Shown: one piece after another, positions 13,528 to 21,700 of the stretch
Layout: the number at the start of each line of letters is the position of its first letter
Position numbering within the stretch: the first letter of the stretch is position 1
Assembly (NCBI GenBank): GCA_964509975.1
Contig: CAZDZO010000016.1
Coordinates: forward strand, 1 to 24,657
Direction: 5' to 3'
From: CAZVBV01 sp964509975
GTDB taxonomy: Bacteria > Patescibacteriota > Gracilibacteria > UBA4473
Length of the DNA stretch: 24,657 bases
Notes under the pieces: model-generated
The model's database searches: none
What the model was told of the DNA's origin: nothing
Seen by the model: only the letters and a program-made list of their open reading frames with translations
Made by a program: the position numbers and the translations under genes

Positions 13528-14211
13528 CAAAGGGGGGCAAGTGTTTTTCAAAAGGTATTTTCCAAGAATATCGAATTCAATGTTTACCTTGTCTCCAGCC
13601 TTCTTCGTATGCAGATTGGTCTCCTCCATCGTGTAGGGGAGGATGGAAACTTCAAACCAATATTCACCTTCATCAGAAACAGTGAGTGAAATCCCATCTA
13701 TCGCCACAGAACCTTTTTCCACGATAAGTTTCGCATTGTCTTTGCTCATTCCAATTCTAAAAATCCAGTAATCCGACATTTTTTCCAACTTCAAAATCTC
13801 ACCGACTTGATCGATATGTCCCGTGACATTGTGTCCTGAATTTCGTTCTCCAATAATCGCCGATCGTTCCAGATTAACTTCATCACCTTCCTTAGAAAAC
13901 CCAAACACCGTGCGGTTTCGTGACTCCTCCATCATTTCCACAGTAAACGTTCCTGTTTTTTGCGCGAGTGCGGGGTAGTTCTGCGAAGCAGGAAGCTCCG
14001 TACGAGCGAGACGAGAACATGACGAAGTTCTTGGAGTCTCAACTTGTTGAGACGACTTTATCGAGTCATGTGCGAGGACCGTCATACACGCTCCATTGAT
14101 CGCCACCGATTCCCCAATTTCAAAAGATTTCCCAAAAGCATGCTCGATGGTGAACTTGTTTCCATCGATTTTTGATATTTTCCCAACGTGCTGAACAATC
14201 CCCGTAAACAT
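13519..14211 (-). CDS. ribE: Riboflavin synthase (alpha subunit) with anomalous insertion
   Basis: Riboflavin synthase dismutates two 6,7-dimethyl-8-ribityllumazine molecules to riboflavin. The start MFTGIVQHVGKI is the family signature; an extra Met codon precedes it at 14214. Two lumazine-binding barrels are visible: VAINGACMTV in the first and SGHNVTGHIDQVGEI...VAIDGISLTV in the second. Between CMTVLAHDS and GTFTVEMMEE about 35 residues (SSQQVETPRTSSCSRLARTE and onward) have no family counterpart; the DNA there (about 13957-14061) is hairpin-rich. The C-terminal CPPLSS runs into a repeat arm. The gene lies 37 bases after the LysM gene stop codon and 78 bases before ribD. There is no FMN riboswitch in the short upstream gap. 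Confidence 0.93.
   Translation of the reverse strand: MFTGIVQHVGKISKIDGNKFTIEHAFGKSFEIGESVAINGACMTVLAHDSIKSSQQVETPRTSSCSRLARTELPASQNYPALAQKTGTFTVEMMEESRNRTVFGFSKEGDEVNLERSAIIGERNSGHNVTGHIDQVGEILKLEKMSDYWIFRIGMSKDNAKLIVEKGSVAIDGISLTVSDEGEYWFEVSILPYTMEETNLHTKKAGDKVNIEFDILGKYLLKNTCPPLSS
13957..14061. repeat. Hairpin-rich insertion inside ribE
   Basis: The segment contains GTCTCAAC/GTTGAGAC and short stretches like those in the intergenic REP-like arms (TTCTGCGAAGCAGGAA). It encodes residues absent from other riboflavin synthases, in frame. The boundaries are approximate, judged from where the protein leaves and rejoins the family pattern. Confidence 0.6.
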
Positions 14212-14251
14212 CATTCGGAGCGTATTCAGTTTAGGGTTTTTTTCAAATGGA

Positions 14252-16339
14252 TTACTTTACACGCAGTTTTTTACTCGTGTGTTTTCCCCGTTGAAAACGA
14301 AGGTAAGGACCGTATTTATCTTTCCCCACACAGACACGATCTGTCGCGTAATAGGTACTTTTTTTATAAATATCATTGATGTATTTTTGAACACGGGTCG
14401 CGGCATCATCAAGTTCTCCATCGGATTTGAAGATTGGTTGATCCATTTCTTGTCGAATGTCCCAGTGTGCATTTTTGATAGCGCTGTTTAATATGTTTCC
14501 TTGTCCAACTCGATAAAAAGTGGATTCTTTGTCTATAGCAGACTCTTTAGCTTCTTCTTGTTTTTTAATTTCGACTTCTTGTTTCGCTTTTCCCGAAGGA
14601 CTTTGAAGTCCTGGAATAAGAATGGTTTCTCCTACACGAATGATTTCATCGGCAGGATCTTTCCCATTGAGTCGTTTTACAAAATCAATAGCAATTTCTG
14701 ATTTTCGTCCTGGATACCAGACTTTTACAAAATCAGAAAGTTTTCCATCTGGAACGGCGATCATATTTCCTGGAACACGAAGTATTTGACCTTCATCGAG
14801 AACTTGAGTTCGTTCTGGTCGAATGCCATCTTTTGCGGCTTCAGGGTTTAGTGATTGCAAGAGTTCAAGGACGGTCCCACTAATCATTCCATCGCCAGAA
14901 AGCCAGCGAGCAAGCGTGTTCAAGGTTACGTCTTCAGAAACAATAATTTCTTCAATGTGTACTTCAAGAAGTTTAATCTCATGAGTTTTTGGATCTTCTC
15001 GGTTGATAGAGGCAATAACATTTCCCAATTCATCTTTTGAAACGGTGATATTTCGTTCAGGGTTTGGATGTTGCTCCAGATAGTTTGTAAGCTCTTCGAA
15101 AGAGTATCTCACGATTTCCTCTGGTTCAATAATCTCTTCTGGTTCGACAACGATCTCTTCGGGTTCTACGATGATTTCTTCTGGTTCGATGAAAATCTCT
15201 TCCGGTTCTACGATGATTTTTCCTTCTGGAATAGTGACATCTTTAAGGCGCTTTTCAGCATATTCAAAATTCGTTTTAAGTTTATGTCCATAACTAGATC
15301 TCCCACAGTACCATCTCCCTGATTTCTTGAAATCAGCAAGCGTTTCCATTTTGAAATAGGGATCAACTTTCGAAGCATCAAATTCCCCTTTGGAATTACA
15401 AACCTTCTCAAGCCAATAACCAAGAAAAAGTTTAGCCGCATTCTTGGGGTGATAACACTGTCCTTCCGTAAGTCCAAGTCGTCGACGTGCTCGGAGTCCT
15501 GGTCCCTGCATCAAAATATGAAACATCGTAAATGAATATTCATGATGCCCTCGATCTCCTTCGTATCGCTGAAAAGAATATTCCCCAATAGCTTGTTCAG
15601 TATTGGCAGCGGTTTCACTACGTGCAAACGCAATCATAATTTCTAACAATTTCTTTTCACCATGCTCTTCGACGATGTCCTTCACTTGTTCTTTATAAAA
15701 AGAATCTTCTTTCATTTCACATATTCCTTCATAACAATAGTTGGTAACTTGCTTATAACTCAATCGTCGATCATCTATTTTTAATGGAATGGGAATGTAC
15801 ATTCCTACCTTTATATGACGTGGGAGAATATTAAATGCGGAAATATTTCGGGTATAGGCTGAAATATCTTCGCCCTTTTCGTTAGCAGCTGGATGGGCGT
15901 AAAAAGATTCTTCCAAATAAGAAAACTCAGGAATTTGTGCGAGCCTGCTTCGTATTCCGTTAATAGTGTCGCCTTTTTTTACGACATAAAATGTTGTTCC
16001 TTCATCACGAAAAAGTTCTACTGTTTTTTCATCAACAATAAGTCGTTCGGTTCTATTCTTCCGTTCCTCTGCTGAGAATTCTCCTTTCCGTCCTTTTTCA
16101 TTCTGGAGTATTTTGAAATAGTCATAATTGTCTTTTTCCCAATAAGGATGTTTTTCTCCAGGGAAAATATCAGGATACGTTAAACTTTCGACAGAGATAT
16201 TTGCTACATCTGTTTTGAGTCCTGCTAATTCTCCTTCAAAATCAGTCTCTTGTGATTCAGTTTCCACATTACCCCACACTTCTCGGAAAAGAAATTGAGA
16301 ATTATTTTTTTCAGATCGTTGAGAAAAAATCCACTTCAT
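14252..16339 (-). CDS. LysM-like protein with lytic-transglycosylase-like core
   Basis: This is a protein of about 695 aa, probably acting on peptidoglycan. FYVVKKGDTINGIRSRL (about 117-133) followed by KVGMYIPIP (about 177-185) looks like a LysM domain interrupted by a loop. Residues about 220-320 resemble a lytic transglycosylase: MIAFARSETA with candidate catalytic Glu242, AIGEYSFQRYE, and PKNAAKLFLGYWLEKV; this is motif-level inference. A spacer of five near-repeats of the (I/V)(I/V)VEPEE type (about 375-409) leads to two more LysM-like units (VTLNTLARWLSG...ILRVPGN and LSDFVKVWYPGR...TILIPG). No signal peptide is obvious. ATG 16339 is preferred over TTG 16345 because TATAAT ends six bases before it. 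Confidence 0.7.
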   Translation of the reverse strand: MKWIFSQRSEKNNSQFLFREVWGNVETESQETDFEGELAGLKTDVANISVESLTYPDIFPGEKHPYWEKDNYDYFKILQNEKGRKGEFSAEERKNRTERLIVDEKTVELFRDEGTTFYVVKKGDTINGIRSRLAQIPEFSYLEESFYAHPAANEKGEDISAYTRNISAFNILPRHIKVGMYIPIPLKIDDRRLSYKQVTNYCYEGICEMKEDSFYKEQVKDIVEEHGEKKLLEIMIAFARSETAANTEQAIGEYSFQRYEGDRGHHEYSFTMFHILMQGPGLRARRRLGLTEGQCYHPKNAAKLFLGYWLEKVCNSKGEFDASKVDPYFKMETLADFKKSGRWYCGRSSYGHKLKTNFEYAEKRLKDVTIPEGKIIVEPEEIFIEPEEIIVEPEEIVVEPEEIIEPEEIVRYSFEELTNYLEQHPNPERNITVSKDELGNVIASINREDPKTHEIKLLEVHIEEIIVSEDVTLNTLARWLSGDGMISGTVLELLQSLNPEAAKDGIRPERTQVLDEGQILRVPGNMIAVPDGKLSDFVKVWYPGRKSEIAIDFVKRLNGKDPADEIIRVGETILIPGLQSPSGKAKQEVEIKKQEEAKESAIDKESTFYRVGQGNILNSAIKNAHWDIRQEMDQPIFKSDGELDDAATRVQKYINDIYKKSTYYATDRVCVGKDKYGPYLRFQRGKHTSKKLRVK
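15113..15217 (-). repeat. Tandem 21-base coding repeat (VEPEE)
   Basis: About five in-frame copies of a 21-base unit (one shortened to 18) encode the acidic linker VEPEEI in the LysM protein. The copies differ at synonymous positions, so the array is not freshly amplified. Confidence 0.85.
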
Positions 16340-16345
16340 CTCCAA

Positions 16346-16374
16346 ATTATATCACAAAAAACGAGCAAATGCAA
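16346..16374 (-). promoter_or_regulatory. Promoter of the LysM gene, leaderless layout
   Basis: Minus-strand TTGCAT (16374-16369), a 17-base spacer and a perfect TATAAT (16351-16346) end six bases before ATG 16339. The predicted transcription start coincides with the A of the start codon. Confidence 0.55.
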
Positions 16375-16398
16375 TGGTGAAAGGGGCTCTCGTTGTTT

Positions 16399-17007
16399 TT
16401 AGAACGGGTATTCTTCAAGGCGCTTTAACCACTGTGAAATTTCTTTGTCACTTCGTTTTCGTGTCATTCCCAAACTTCTCAAATCCACCTTCTTCACTCC
16501 ACAGTAATTGAAAATATGTTTAAGCAGGTGGTACACGTGATTGTGACTAGGGAAAATTCGATAATACCACGTCGGTCCATCAGAAGTGGAGACAACCAAA
16601 ACTTTTTTTGTTTTCAAAAGTCCCTTTGGCCCAGCGGTGGGGAGGACTTTCCCAAGGGGTAATATTTTCACCAACCACGTTGAAAGTTTATTTGGCACAA
16701 AGGTGAAAAAATACTTCGTTTGCACAACTCCATCGAGGAAGGATTTCATGGCACTAGGAGCAGCAAAATTCCACATTGGTGCACAAAACACAACCGCGTG
16801 AGCATCCATAATTGCATCACGAGGAGCGGTAAATTGTACTGGGAAACCGTGTTTGATGGGATTTGTTTTCAACATCTCAAAATCATGCGCTTCAAATCGC
16901 ACCACTTCAAATCTTTGCTTCTTCGCGCCACGTTCAATCGCGTCTGCGTTTGCATGGCAAAGACTTTCTTTTTCTGGATGCGCGGTGACGATCACAATTT
17001 TCTTCAT
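16399..17007 (-). CDS. Flavodoxin-fold NAD(P)H oxidoreductase (NQO/MdaB-like)
   Basis: The protein of about 202 aa begins MKKIVIVTAHPEKESLCHAN, the typical first strand and FMN/FAD phosphate loop of the NAD(P)H dehydrogenase (quinone) family. APMWNFAAPSAMKSFLDGVV (about 76-95) is the characteristic second flavin-contact motif, and VLVVSTSDGPTWYY (about 136-149) is the third. It would reduce quinones or similar acceptors in the cytosol using NAD(P)H and bound flavin; the substrate is uncertain. ATG 17007 is chosen over a TTG at 17025 because the family starts at MKKIVIV. It is a flavin-dependent enzyme in the same strand block as ribE/ribD, which may be only coincidence. Confidence 0.9.
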   Translation of the reverse strand: MKKIVIVTAHPEKESLCHANADAIERGAKKQRFEVVRFEAHDFEMLKTNPIKHGFPVQFTAPRDAIMDAHAVVFCAPMWNFAAPSAMKSFLDGVVQTKYFFTFVPNKLSTWLVKILPLGKVLPTAGPKGLLKTKKVLVVSTSDGPTWYYRIFPSHNHVYHLLKHIFNYCGVKKVDLRSLGMTRKRSDKEISQWLKRLEEYPF

Positions 17008-17069
17008 GGGAAGAAAGGGTAACAAAAATTTGAAATTTTTCCAAAAATTAGCACAATCGCGCTGTTCTT

Positions 17070-17099
17070 TTGAAACAAAACTCGTGAGTTCCGTTTAAC
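17070..17099 (+). promoter_or_regulatory. Candidate tRNA-Glu promoter
   Basis: TTGAAA (17070-17075), an 18-base spacer and TTTAAC (17094-17099) precede the tRNA by about 30 bases. The -10 region lies in a small inverted repeat (CCGTT/AACGG, flanked by CTCGT/ACGAG). Confidence 0.4.
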
Positions 17100-17130
17100 G
17101 GGACGAGCTCAATGAAGTTTATGCCGACGA

Positions 17131-17205
17131 GGCGCCATCGTCTAGTGGTTAGGACACAGGATTCTCATTCCTGCAACAGGGGTTCGATTCCCCTTGGCGC
17201 TACCA
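17131..17205 (+). tRNA. tRNA-Glu (anticodon CTC)
   Basis: The cloverleaf is complete. Acceptor GGCGCCA pairs with TGGCGCT, with G-U at the first pair. The D arm contains CTAGTGGTTAGGAC. The anticodon stem CAGGA/TCCTG encloses the loop TTCTCAT, giving CTC for GAG codons. The T arm is AGGGG-TTCGATT-CCCCT, discriminator A, and the CCA end is encoded. D-arm and T-loop bases match bacterial tRNA-Glu. The T-arm/acceptor 3' end is partly repeated at 17316-17333. Confidence 0.95.
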
Positions 17206-17248
17206 GTAAGAAGGCGGATATACCCGAAGGGTGTAGCCGTCTTCTTAC
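17206..17248. repeat. Long hairpin immediately after tRNA-Glu
   Basis: GTAAGAAGGCGG (17206-17217) pairs with CCGTCTTCTTAC (17237-17248) with one G-U, and the interior ATACCC/GGGTGT continues the stem to a GAA loop. It begins at the base after the CCA end. It lacks a T-run and so is not a standard terminator; a processing signal or a repeat insertion is possible. Confidence 0.6.
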
Positions 17249-17315
17249 CTTGTGGAACACAAACGGGGAAGAGAACCCGGGTTCGCCCTTCTGAATTTTT
17301 GCACAGCAAAAAACA

Positions 17316-17333
17316 GATTCCCCTTGGTGCTAC
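17316..17333 (+). repeat. Partial duplicate of the tRNA-Glu 3' end
   Basis: GATTCCCCTTGGTGCTAC matches 17186-17203 of the tRNA in 17 of 18 positions, 130 bases downstream. The preceding AACAG also matches the tRNA if seven bases are deleted. It looks like an attachment-site copy left by an element that entered the tRNA 3' end, or a decayed tRNA duplicate. It lies between the tRNA and the toxin-antitoxin genes. Confidence 0.65.
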
Positions 17334-17344
17334 TATTAAAAAAA

Positions 17345-17608
17345 TTACTTAGAGGATATGTTTTTATAGACAACTCCTCTGTGTTCTATGGAATACACAA
17401 AAATAGTATTTTTACCTTTTTCCTGAAAAATTATTCGATACAGTCCAACTCTCAATTTTTGATAATTCTGAAGTGGCTTTCGTAAAAAAAGCCCCTGAAT
17501 TTTCCCATCAGCAAGAGATTCTATTTTTACCTTTATTCTTCTTTTTATACTTGAATCAAGTTCTTGAATATTCTTTTTGGCAACGGAGGAATAGAGTACC
17601 TTTTTCAT
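17345..17608 (-). CDS. RelE/ParE-family toxin
   Basis: The 87-aa protein has the compact RelE/ParE fold signature: an N-terminal VLYSSVAKKNIQELDSSIKRRI helix pair, a central KPLQNYQKLRVGLYRIIFQ strand set, and the C-terminal IEHRGVVYKNI where RelE-type toxins carry active-site residues. In the family such toxins cleave mRNA at the ribosome (RelE) or inhibit gyrase (ParE); sequence alone does not decide. Its ATG at 17608 overlaps the antitoxin TGA by four bases (ATGA), the usual coupling of type II modules. The gene appears intact. Its 3' end faces the tRNA-Glu remnant. Confidence 0.9.
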   Translation of the reverse strand: MKKVLYSSVAKKNIQELDSSIKRRIKVKIESLADGKIQGLFLRKPLQNYQKLRVGLYRIIFQEKGKNTIFVYSIEHRGVVYKNISSK

Positions 17609-17862
17609 TCTCCAAATACATCGTCATGAGAATAGACATCGCCATTTTTCCAATCTTTTTCAGATTGAACTAAGGCTTTCATTGTTTCTGTATTTGAGAG
17701 TGTTGCAATGGTTTCTTCGTATGCCTCAATTTCTTCAGGTGCAATAACCATTGCTTTTGAAGTTCCATTTACGGTAATCACAATCCGATCAAATTCTTCG
17801 TTTACAGATTTTACTATCTGGGGAAGTTTTGTTCGTGCGTTACTGAGGGAGAGTGTAGTCAT
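17605..17862 (-). CDS. Phd/YefM-family antitoxin
   Basis: The 85-aa protein starts MTTLSLSNARTKLPQIVKSV, the classic Phd/YefM N-terminal DNA-binding dimerisation fold (strand, then the xxARxxLxxLv helix), followed by RIVITVNGTSKAMVIAPEEIEAYEET. The acidic C-terminal part (LVQSEKDWKNGDVYSHDDVFGE) is the toxin-binding segment. It would neutralise the toxin encoded next to it and repress the operon. A 20-base palindromic operator and a good promoter lie directly upstream. Confidence 0.9.
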   Translation of the reverse strand: MTTLSLSNARTKLPQIVKSVNEEFDRIVITVNGTSKAMVIAPEEIEAYEETIATLSNTETMKALVQSEKDWKNGDVYSHDDVFGE

Positions 17863-17870
17863 TTTTAGTT

Positions 17871-17890
17871 ATGTACAGAATTGTGTACAT
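17871..17890 (-). promoter_or_regulatory. Operator of the toxin-antitoxin operon
   Basis: ATGTACA and TGTACAT form perfect 7-base arms around GAATTG, ending eight bases before the antitoxin ATG. The palindrome overlaps the last two bases of the -10 box and the predicted transcription start, a good layout for autorepression by the antitoxin. Confidence 0.7.
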
Positions 17891-17916
17891 TATAAGGAGG
17901 TACTAAAAAAAAGCAA
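17889..17916 (-). promoter_or_regulatory. Toxin-antitoxin promoter
   Basis: Minus-strand TTGCTT (17916-17911), a 16-base spacer and a perfect TATAAT (17894-17889). Transcription would start near 17882, leaving a leader of about 20 bases. Confidence 0.7.
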
Positions 17917-17946
17917 GCTTATTGCTTTATACAAATTTAATAAAAA

Positions 17947-17974
17947 GGGATTCCTTGGTTTCACTCGGAATGAC
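17947..17974. repeat. Single REP-like arm
   Basis: GGGATTCC...CGGAATGAC matches the right-hand arm of the doublets (compare 9461-9494). No partner arm is visible nearby, so it is a solitary or decayed unit. Confidence 0.55.
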
Positions 17975-18014
17975 AAAGCGTATGCTATCAATTTCAAAGG
18001 AAATAACTTAAATC

Positions 18015-18064
18015 GGCAATCGAAAACAGGTCCTCGGCTCTGATCGAGGATTGGCAATCGAAAA
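18015..18064. repeat. Hairpin flanked by 12-base direct repeats
   Basis: GGCAATCGAAAA occurs at 18015-18026 and 18053-18064. Between them CCTCG/CGAGG (18032-18049) forms a hairpin. A related GGCAATCAGAAA lies near 7419-7430. The structure is five bases from the rpe stop codon. Confidence 0.6.
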
Positions 18065-18069
18065 TCCCC

Positions 18070-18705
18070 CTACACCTCCTGAAACTCCCGAATTATCGCC
18101 TGACGTTCTGTCGGTCCTTTTTTCATAAGGAAACTTCCGACGACCACGATGTCAGCTCCAGCTTCCTTAAGTTCCCCAACGTTAAGCAACGTCACACCGC
18201 CATCAACTTCGATCTCCCCCTTGAATCCTCTTCTTCGAATCGCTTTAATCTTATCCAAACTCTCTGTCATAAATGATTGTCCGCCCTTTCCGGCTTTGAC
18301 CGACATGACGAGAATCTTGTCGACATTCTTTAAAACTTCATCGGATAAGGCCTCATCGCCTGTGTATCCATCAATGCAAATTCCCGCTTTGAGACCTCGT
18401 GTCTTCAAATCTTCAAACAATTTCAAGGTAGCCTCTTCCTCTTGTGTCTCAATGTGAAATGTAATACCTATGACGCCCAGATTTTCAAATTCATCAAAAA
18501 AACTTTTCGGGTCATTTACCATGAGGTGAGCTTCAATTGGAAGTGGAAACTCAACGTGTGCTAAATCAGAAGCGCGAAAAGTCTCTCGTGGAACGTATTT
18601 CCCGTCCATTATGTCGAGATGAATTCGGTCGGCACTCGCGATTGAGTTGACCTCGCTTTGCAAAGCTTCAAAATCAGCGTCTAAAATCGATGGAGAAATT
18701 TTCAT
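18070..18705 (-). CDS. rpe: Ribulose-phosphate 3-epimerase
   Basis: Rpe interconverts ribulose-5-phosphate and xylulose-5-phosphate in the non-oxidative pentose phosphate pathway. The 211-aa TIM barrel has SPSILDADF at the N-terminus, the metal-binding IHLDIMDG (His29, Asp31), EAHLMV (His60), VMSVKAGKGGQSF (about 133-145) and IEVDGGV with Asp168. These are the expected metal ligands and acid/base residues. The segment after DIMDG (KYVPRETFRASDL) is less typical than the usual xxVPNITFGP. The gene diverges from the penicillin-binding protein gene with only 36 bases between start codons. A TAAAAT ends eight bases before ATG 18705, again a near-leaderless layout. Confidence 0.93.
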   Translation of the reverse strand: MKISPSILDADFEALQSEVNSIASADRIHLDIMDGKYVPRETFRASDLAHVEFPLPIEAHLMVNDPKSFFDEFENLGVIGITFHIETQEEEATLKLFEDLKTRGLKAGICIDGYTGDEALSDEVLKNVDKILVMSVKAGKGGQSFMTESLDKIKAIRRRGFKGEIEVDGGVTLLNVGELKEAGADIVVVGSFLMKKGPTERQAIIREFQEV

Positions 18706-18713
18706 TCTGCTTC

Positions 18714-18719
18714 ATTTTA
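18714..18719 (-). promoter_or_regulatory. Candidate rpe -10 box
   Basis: Minus-strand TAAAAT ends eight bases before the rpe ATG. The -35 region is only T-rich. The box shares the 36-base divergent gap with a plus-strand TAAAAA (18723-18728) that could serve the penicillin-binding protein gene. Confidence 0.35.
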
Positions 18720-18741
18720 TGCTAAAAATGCTGAGAAAAAA

Positions 18742-21700
18742 ATGAAAATCCAAAAATTTAATCGTCGCAGAAAAAAAACTGGAAAAATCCAGGCGATTTG
18801 GAAAAGAATTTGTCCGCATAGGAAAGCCCATAAATGGGGGTTTAAGAGATTCTTTTTGTTGTTTGTGGGATTGGTATTTTTTGGACTGTTTTTTTACGGT
18901 TGGTTGTTTTTGCCATCGGTGAGCAATGCTGACCAGTTAGCATTTGCTGAATCAACTATTATTTATGATCGAGGAGCTCTTGATGAGGAAGAGGATCCCA
19001 ATGAGCACATTCTTTACGTGATTCATGGAGACGAAAATAGAGAGCACATTCCGTTGTCAGAAATTCCACAATACATGATTGATGCGACTATTTCTATTGA
19101 GGATGATTCGTTTTATTCACACTTTGGATTTGATCTCGGAGGTATTATCAAAGCAGTTCTTAACCACTTTTTCAACATCGGGTCATCACGGGGAGGATCG
19201 ACGATTACACAACAGTTGGTGAAAAATACATTCCTCTCTCGAGAAAAAACAATCACGCGTAAATTCAACGAACTTTTACTCTCGATTAAAGTTGAGATGA
19301 ATTATTCCAAAGATGAAATTTTAGAACTTTATTTGAATAATATTCCCTACGGAAATAACGCTCATGGGATTGAGGCAGCAGCCAAGACGTTTTTCAATAA
19401 ATCAGCAAAGGATTTGACCATTGCCGAGGCTTCGATTCTCGCCTCACTTCCGGTGGCGCCAACTCGGTTTAGTCCGTATGGATCCAACAAAGATCTCCTC
19501 ATGGGATATTACGAGTATGATGAGGATACGGGGGAGAAAACCTACAAAAAAGGACGAAAAGATTTGGTACTTCAACGAATGCTGGATTTGAAAAAGATTT
19601 CTTTCGAAGAATTCAAAACCGCCTGGGCTCAAGCCAAAGAAATCGAATTTACCCAATACAGAACAGATATTAAAGCTCCACACTTTGTGTTTTACGTGCG
19701 CGAACGTTTGGAGGAAAAATATGGAAAAGAGTTTTTGAAAAATGGGGGACTTCGCATCTACACCACACTCGACCATGATTTACAACAGATGGCGGAAGAC
19801 ATCATTGATCTCAAATCTCCGCACTACGAAGATACCTACGGTGCAAAGAATGTTGCACTTGCATCAGTTAATCCTGACAACGGACAAATTTTAGCGTATG
19901 TGGGAGGGAAGGATTACTTTGATTTCGAAAACGACGGACAAGTAGATGTACTGACTTCACGTCGCCAACCTGGATCGAGTTTTAAACCGTTTGTGTACGC
20001 GACAGCGTTTCAAGAAGGATATTTTCCCGCAACGGTACTCTTTGATGTGGAAACAGATTTTGGAGGAAATTATCAACCCCAAAACTTTGATGGGGAATTC
20101 TCCGGTCCGGTTTCTATGCGAGATTCTTTGAACAAAAGTCTCAATATCCCCGCGGTCAAAACAGCGTATATTGCGGATCCAGAAAATGTGCTCAAGGTGG
20201 CTGATAAACTCGGAATTATCTACGAAGGAGATGCGGAAATGCACGGAGTAGCCCTTGGGATTGGAGTAGCGGAAGTGGAACCACTTTCACATATTGCTGC
20301 CTTTCAAGTGTTCACCGGCGATGGATCTTATTTCGAACCGACAGCGATTCTTGAAGTACAGAATTCTGATGGAGAAGTGCTTGAATCATTTGCCCCAGAG
20401 AGAGGAAAGAAAGAAGGACTCGATGGCGAAGTTGCGGCGCTTGTGCGTCATATTCTCACCGATGAAACGACTCGTCCGACAACAGATGGATTCGATTGGA
20501 ATATCTTATTACAACTGGAAGGACAAAATAATGGAGCCAAAACAGGGACTTCGAATCGAAAAGTAGAAAATCCAGAATTTGATGAAAAGAAGCCAGTGGA
20601 TAAAGAAAAAAATCCAGAATTTATTACGGTTCCTGGGGATTCTTGGACAGTGGGATTCACTCCGCATTTGGTAACGGGTGTTTGGGTAGGAAATAATCGT
20701 GGAGAACCGATGAAATCTGGTGCTACGGGACTCGCGGTAGCGGCTCCTATTTGGAAGAAATTCATGAACGATGCGCATGAAAATCTCATTGAAAAAGGCG
20801 CTGATTCGGAAAAATTATATAACGAACCAACGCCGTTAGAAGTACGACAGGTTAATAAATATTCTGGAAAAATTGCTTCTCCGATGACACCACCAAAATT
20901 GGTGAGAGAGGAAGTGTTTGCTTCTTTTTCGATTCCGACAGATCTTGATGATGCAGTGAAAATGATTGAAATCGATAAGGTCTCTGGACGACCGGCAACG
21001 CAATTTACGCCATTCTATGCACGGACACGAAAGTATGCTCTAACAGGGTTGGAATCAGTTCGTCCTGATATGCCAAACTGGCAAAATCCGGTAAAAGAAT
21101 GGATTGAAACGCATCCGAAATTTATGACGTCATTGGGAGCGATTATGGACGAAGAACCAAAGAAACAAGATCGTGTTTTTGGGAATTTTACGTCACGATT
21201 TCGCAATCCACCAGATGATATTCACAATCGATTTACGCGGCAAAATGCACCAGAGATTCAGATTGTTTCTCCTCGAAACAAGGGCTCTCTCGCGCGTGGA
21301 CAAGTGGAAATTTCGGTTACTGTTTCCGCGAAATATGGGGTTAAAGCTGTGGAATATTATCTTGACGATCAATTGGTCGCAGATGGAATAAGGTATCCGT
21401 GGACAGGTGTGTTTAAGATTCCAACATCAATTGATTTTGGAACTAAACATACGATTCGAGCAGTGGCGATTGATGAACTTTTTCATTCCTCAGAACATGA
21501 AATTGAAGTGGAAATTGCTCCTGATATCATGGGACCGGAGATTATTTTTATGGGACCGGTTGGGCGACAAAAAATTCCGATCGATTCAGAAGTGCAGGTT
21601 TTGGTGGATGTAAAAGATGCTTCTTCTGGAGTGAAGGTTGTGGAATTTTTTCTTGATGATGTGAGTTTGGGATTTCAGGAGAAGTCTCCGTATAGAACTA

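Noticed and set aside
14212..14251. FMN riboswitch upstream of the riboflavin genes
   Set aside because: Only 40 bases separate the LysM stop codon from the ribE start and none of the conserved RFN helices are present.
17008..17025. TTG start adding MLPFLP to the oxidoreductase
   Set aside because: Family members begin at MKKIVIVTAHP; the ATG at 17007 fits and the extra residues are not conserved in type.
17206..17248. Intrinsic terminator for tRNA-Glu
   Set aside because: The hairpin is long and strong but is followed by CTTGTGG with no T-run, so it is listed as a repeat or possible processing hairpin instead.
12343..17607. UGA recoded as glycine (code 25)
   Set aside because: Several well-aligned genes (thrS, ribD, ribE, antitoxin) end naturally at TGA, and two of these stop codons take part in ATGA overlaps.
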